A DNA stretch of 5,717 nt from Bacteroidales bacterium (GTDB lineage: Bacteria; Bacteroidota; Bacteroidia; Bacteroidales; UBA932): the NCBI GenBank assembly GCA_017551405.1, contig JAFZLP010000080.1, forward strand, positions 1 to 5,717, in the 5' to 3' direction. The notes under the pieces were generated by a model, which did no database searches, was not told the origin of the DNA, and saw only the letters and a program-made list of their open reading frames with translations. This document shows positions 5,196-5,717 of the stretch, in pieces. The translations under genes were made by a program, and so were the position numbers. Numbering within the stretch: position 1 is the stretch's first letter; each line of letters begins with the position of its first letter.

Positions 5196-5717
5196 ATGAG
5201 AAAACTCCTGTACGTTGCGGCGGCTGCACTGTTCTCCCTGCCTGTTTGTTTGCAGGGACAGTCCGTGTCGTTCCGGTACGGAACAGACTTCGACTATTTC
5301 TTCGAGAACCGGGAGTTCGACGCTCTCCGCAACACATATTACGGCAAGGAGGGGCTGCTGCCGGTCGAATCCTGCACCTGCAACTCGCTGGTGCTTACCC
5401 CGACCATAGGGCTGGTCATGTCCCAGGGCCCTTCGGTCCGGCACAGGCTGAGCCTCGGTATCGACATCCGGCGGGACATGGGTTCCGGGGCGGTCAGCCG
5501 TAAGACTCTGGACGAGCTCGTGGTTTATTACGATGCCCTCGCGAAGCTTGGCGACGGCAGCTCTTTCAAGGCCGTGCTGGGAACCTTCCCGAACCGTTTG
5601 CGGGAAGGGGAGTACAGCAATGCACATTTCTCCCGTTATACGCTGTTCAATGACAGGAACATGGACGGGCTCCTCCTCAAATACAGGGCGGAGCGTTTCT
5701 ATGGCGAATTGGCGGCC
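5196..5717 (+). CDS. Exported, probable outer-membrane beta-barrel protein (3' end outside window)
   Basis: The first 174 codons are visible. A typical signal peptide is present: basic MRK, hydrophobic core LLYVAAAALFSLPV, and probable cleavage near LQG/QS (about residue 21). C18 is not in a good lipobox (LPVC), so a lipoprotein is less likely. The mature part begins SVSFRYGTDFDYFFENREFD and continues in alternating strand-like stretches such as LTPTIGLVM and HRLSLGIDIRRDMG, then LGTFPNR and DGLLLKY. This resembles large uncharacterised Bacteroidales outer-membrane barrel proteins, a placement made from recall of pattern rather than a search. A CTC cysteine pair (60-62) is unusual for such a protein. 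The start follows the -7 box at 19 bases with only a weak GGAAA upstream. Function is unknown. Confidence 0.75.
   Translation, partial: MRKLLYVAAAALFSLPVCLQGQSVSFRYGTDFDYFFENREFDALRNTYYGKEGLLPVESCTCNSLVLTPTIGLVMSQGPSVRHRLSLGIDIRRDMGSGAVSRKTLDELVVYYDALAKLGDGSSFKAVLGTFPNRLREGEYSNAHFSRYTLFNDRNMDGLLLKYRAERFYGELAA

Noticed and set aside
5196..5717. Lipoprotein based on C18 at the end of the signal peptide
   Set aside because: The residues before the cysteine (L-P-V) do not fit a lipobox, which needs G, A or S at -1. A standard signal peptidase I site a few residues later fits better.

Overview
The window looks like chromosomal DNA from a member of the Bacteroidota, most likely order Bacteroidales. 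Three things point there. Every recognisable promoter has the Bacteroidota-type -7 box TAnnTTTG rather than a -10 TATAAT box. Most genes have no Shine-Dalgarno sequence. The GSCFA-domain protein and the FGE-like/BNR protein are types common in that group. The DNA is moderately GC-rich and GC-ending codons predominate, as in Alistipes-like gut Bacteroidales, but the genus cannot be fixed from the sequence.

Layout, left to right. Positions 1-1093 (minus) hold the 5' 364 codons of a protein joining an FGE/SUMF1-type domain to the start of a BNR sialidase-like domain; its 3' end lies outside the window. A 55-bp divergent promoter region separates it from a complete YpfJ-type neutral zinc metallopeptidase (1149-2012, plus), which ends at a strong intrinsic terminator (2033-2063). 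Positions 2068-2226 contain no gene but hold a 159-bp element with near-perfect 25/26-nt inverted ends and two internal hairpins. Next is a compact three-gene operon (2307-4299, plus): ABC ATPase, six-helix membrane protein and small GntR/YtrA-type repressor. It is driven by a near-consensus promoter (TTTG-N19-TACCTTTG) followed by a candidate operator. A GSCFA-family SGNH-like hydrolase (4303-5154, minus) converges on this operon with 3 bp between stop codons. It shares a 41-bp divergent promoter region with an exported, probably outer-membrane beta-barrel protein (5196 to beyond 5717, plus).

The ABC-permease-GntR genes form the only clear functional unit: a self-regulated exporter or envelope-response module whose regulator probably binds just upstream of the first start codon. 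The others are single-gene units. The zinc peptidase is membrane-anchored, the barrel protein is exported, the FGE-like/BNR protein may be exported, and the location of the GSCFA protein is not clear. No RNA genes, CRISPR array, integrase or transposase gene was seen.

The points most worth a second look are the 159-bp inverted-repeat element, the FGE-like/BNR fusion that has lost both FGE catalytic cysteines, two similarly built divergent promoter regions whose minus-strand genes appear to be leaderless, and a candidate terminator for the ABC operon inside the 3' coding end of the opposing GSCFA gene. None of these is a clear new defence or mobile system.
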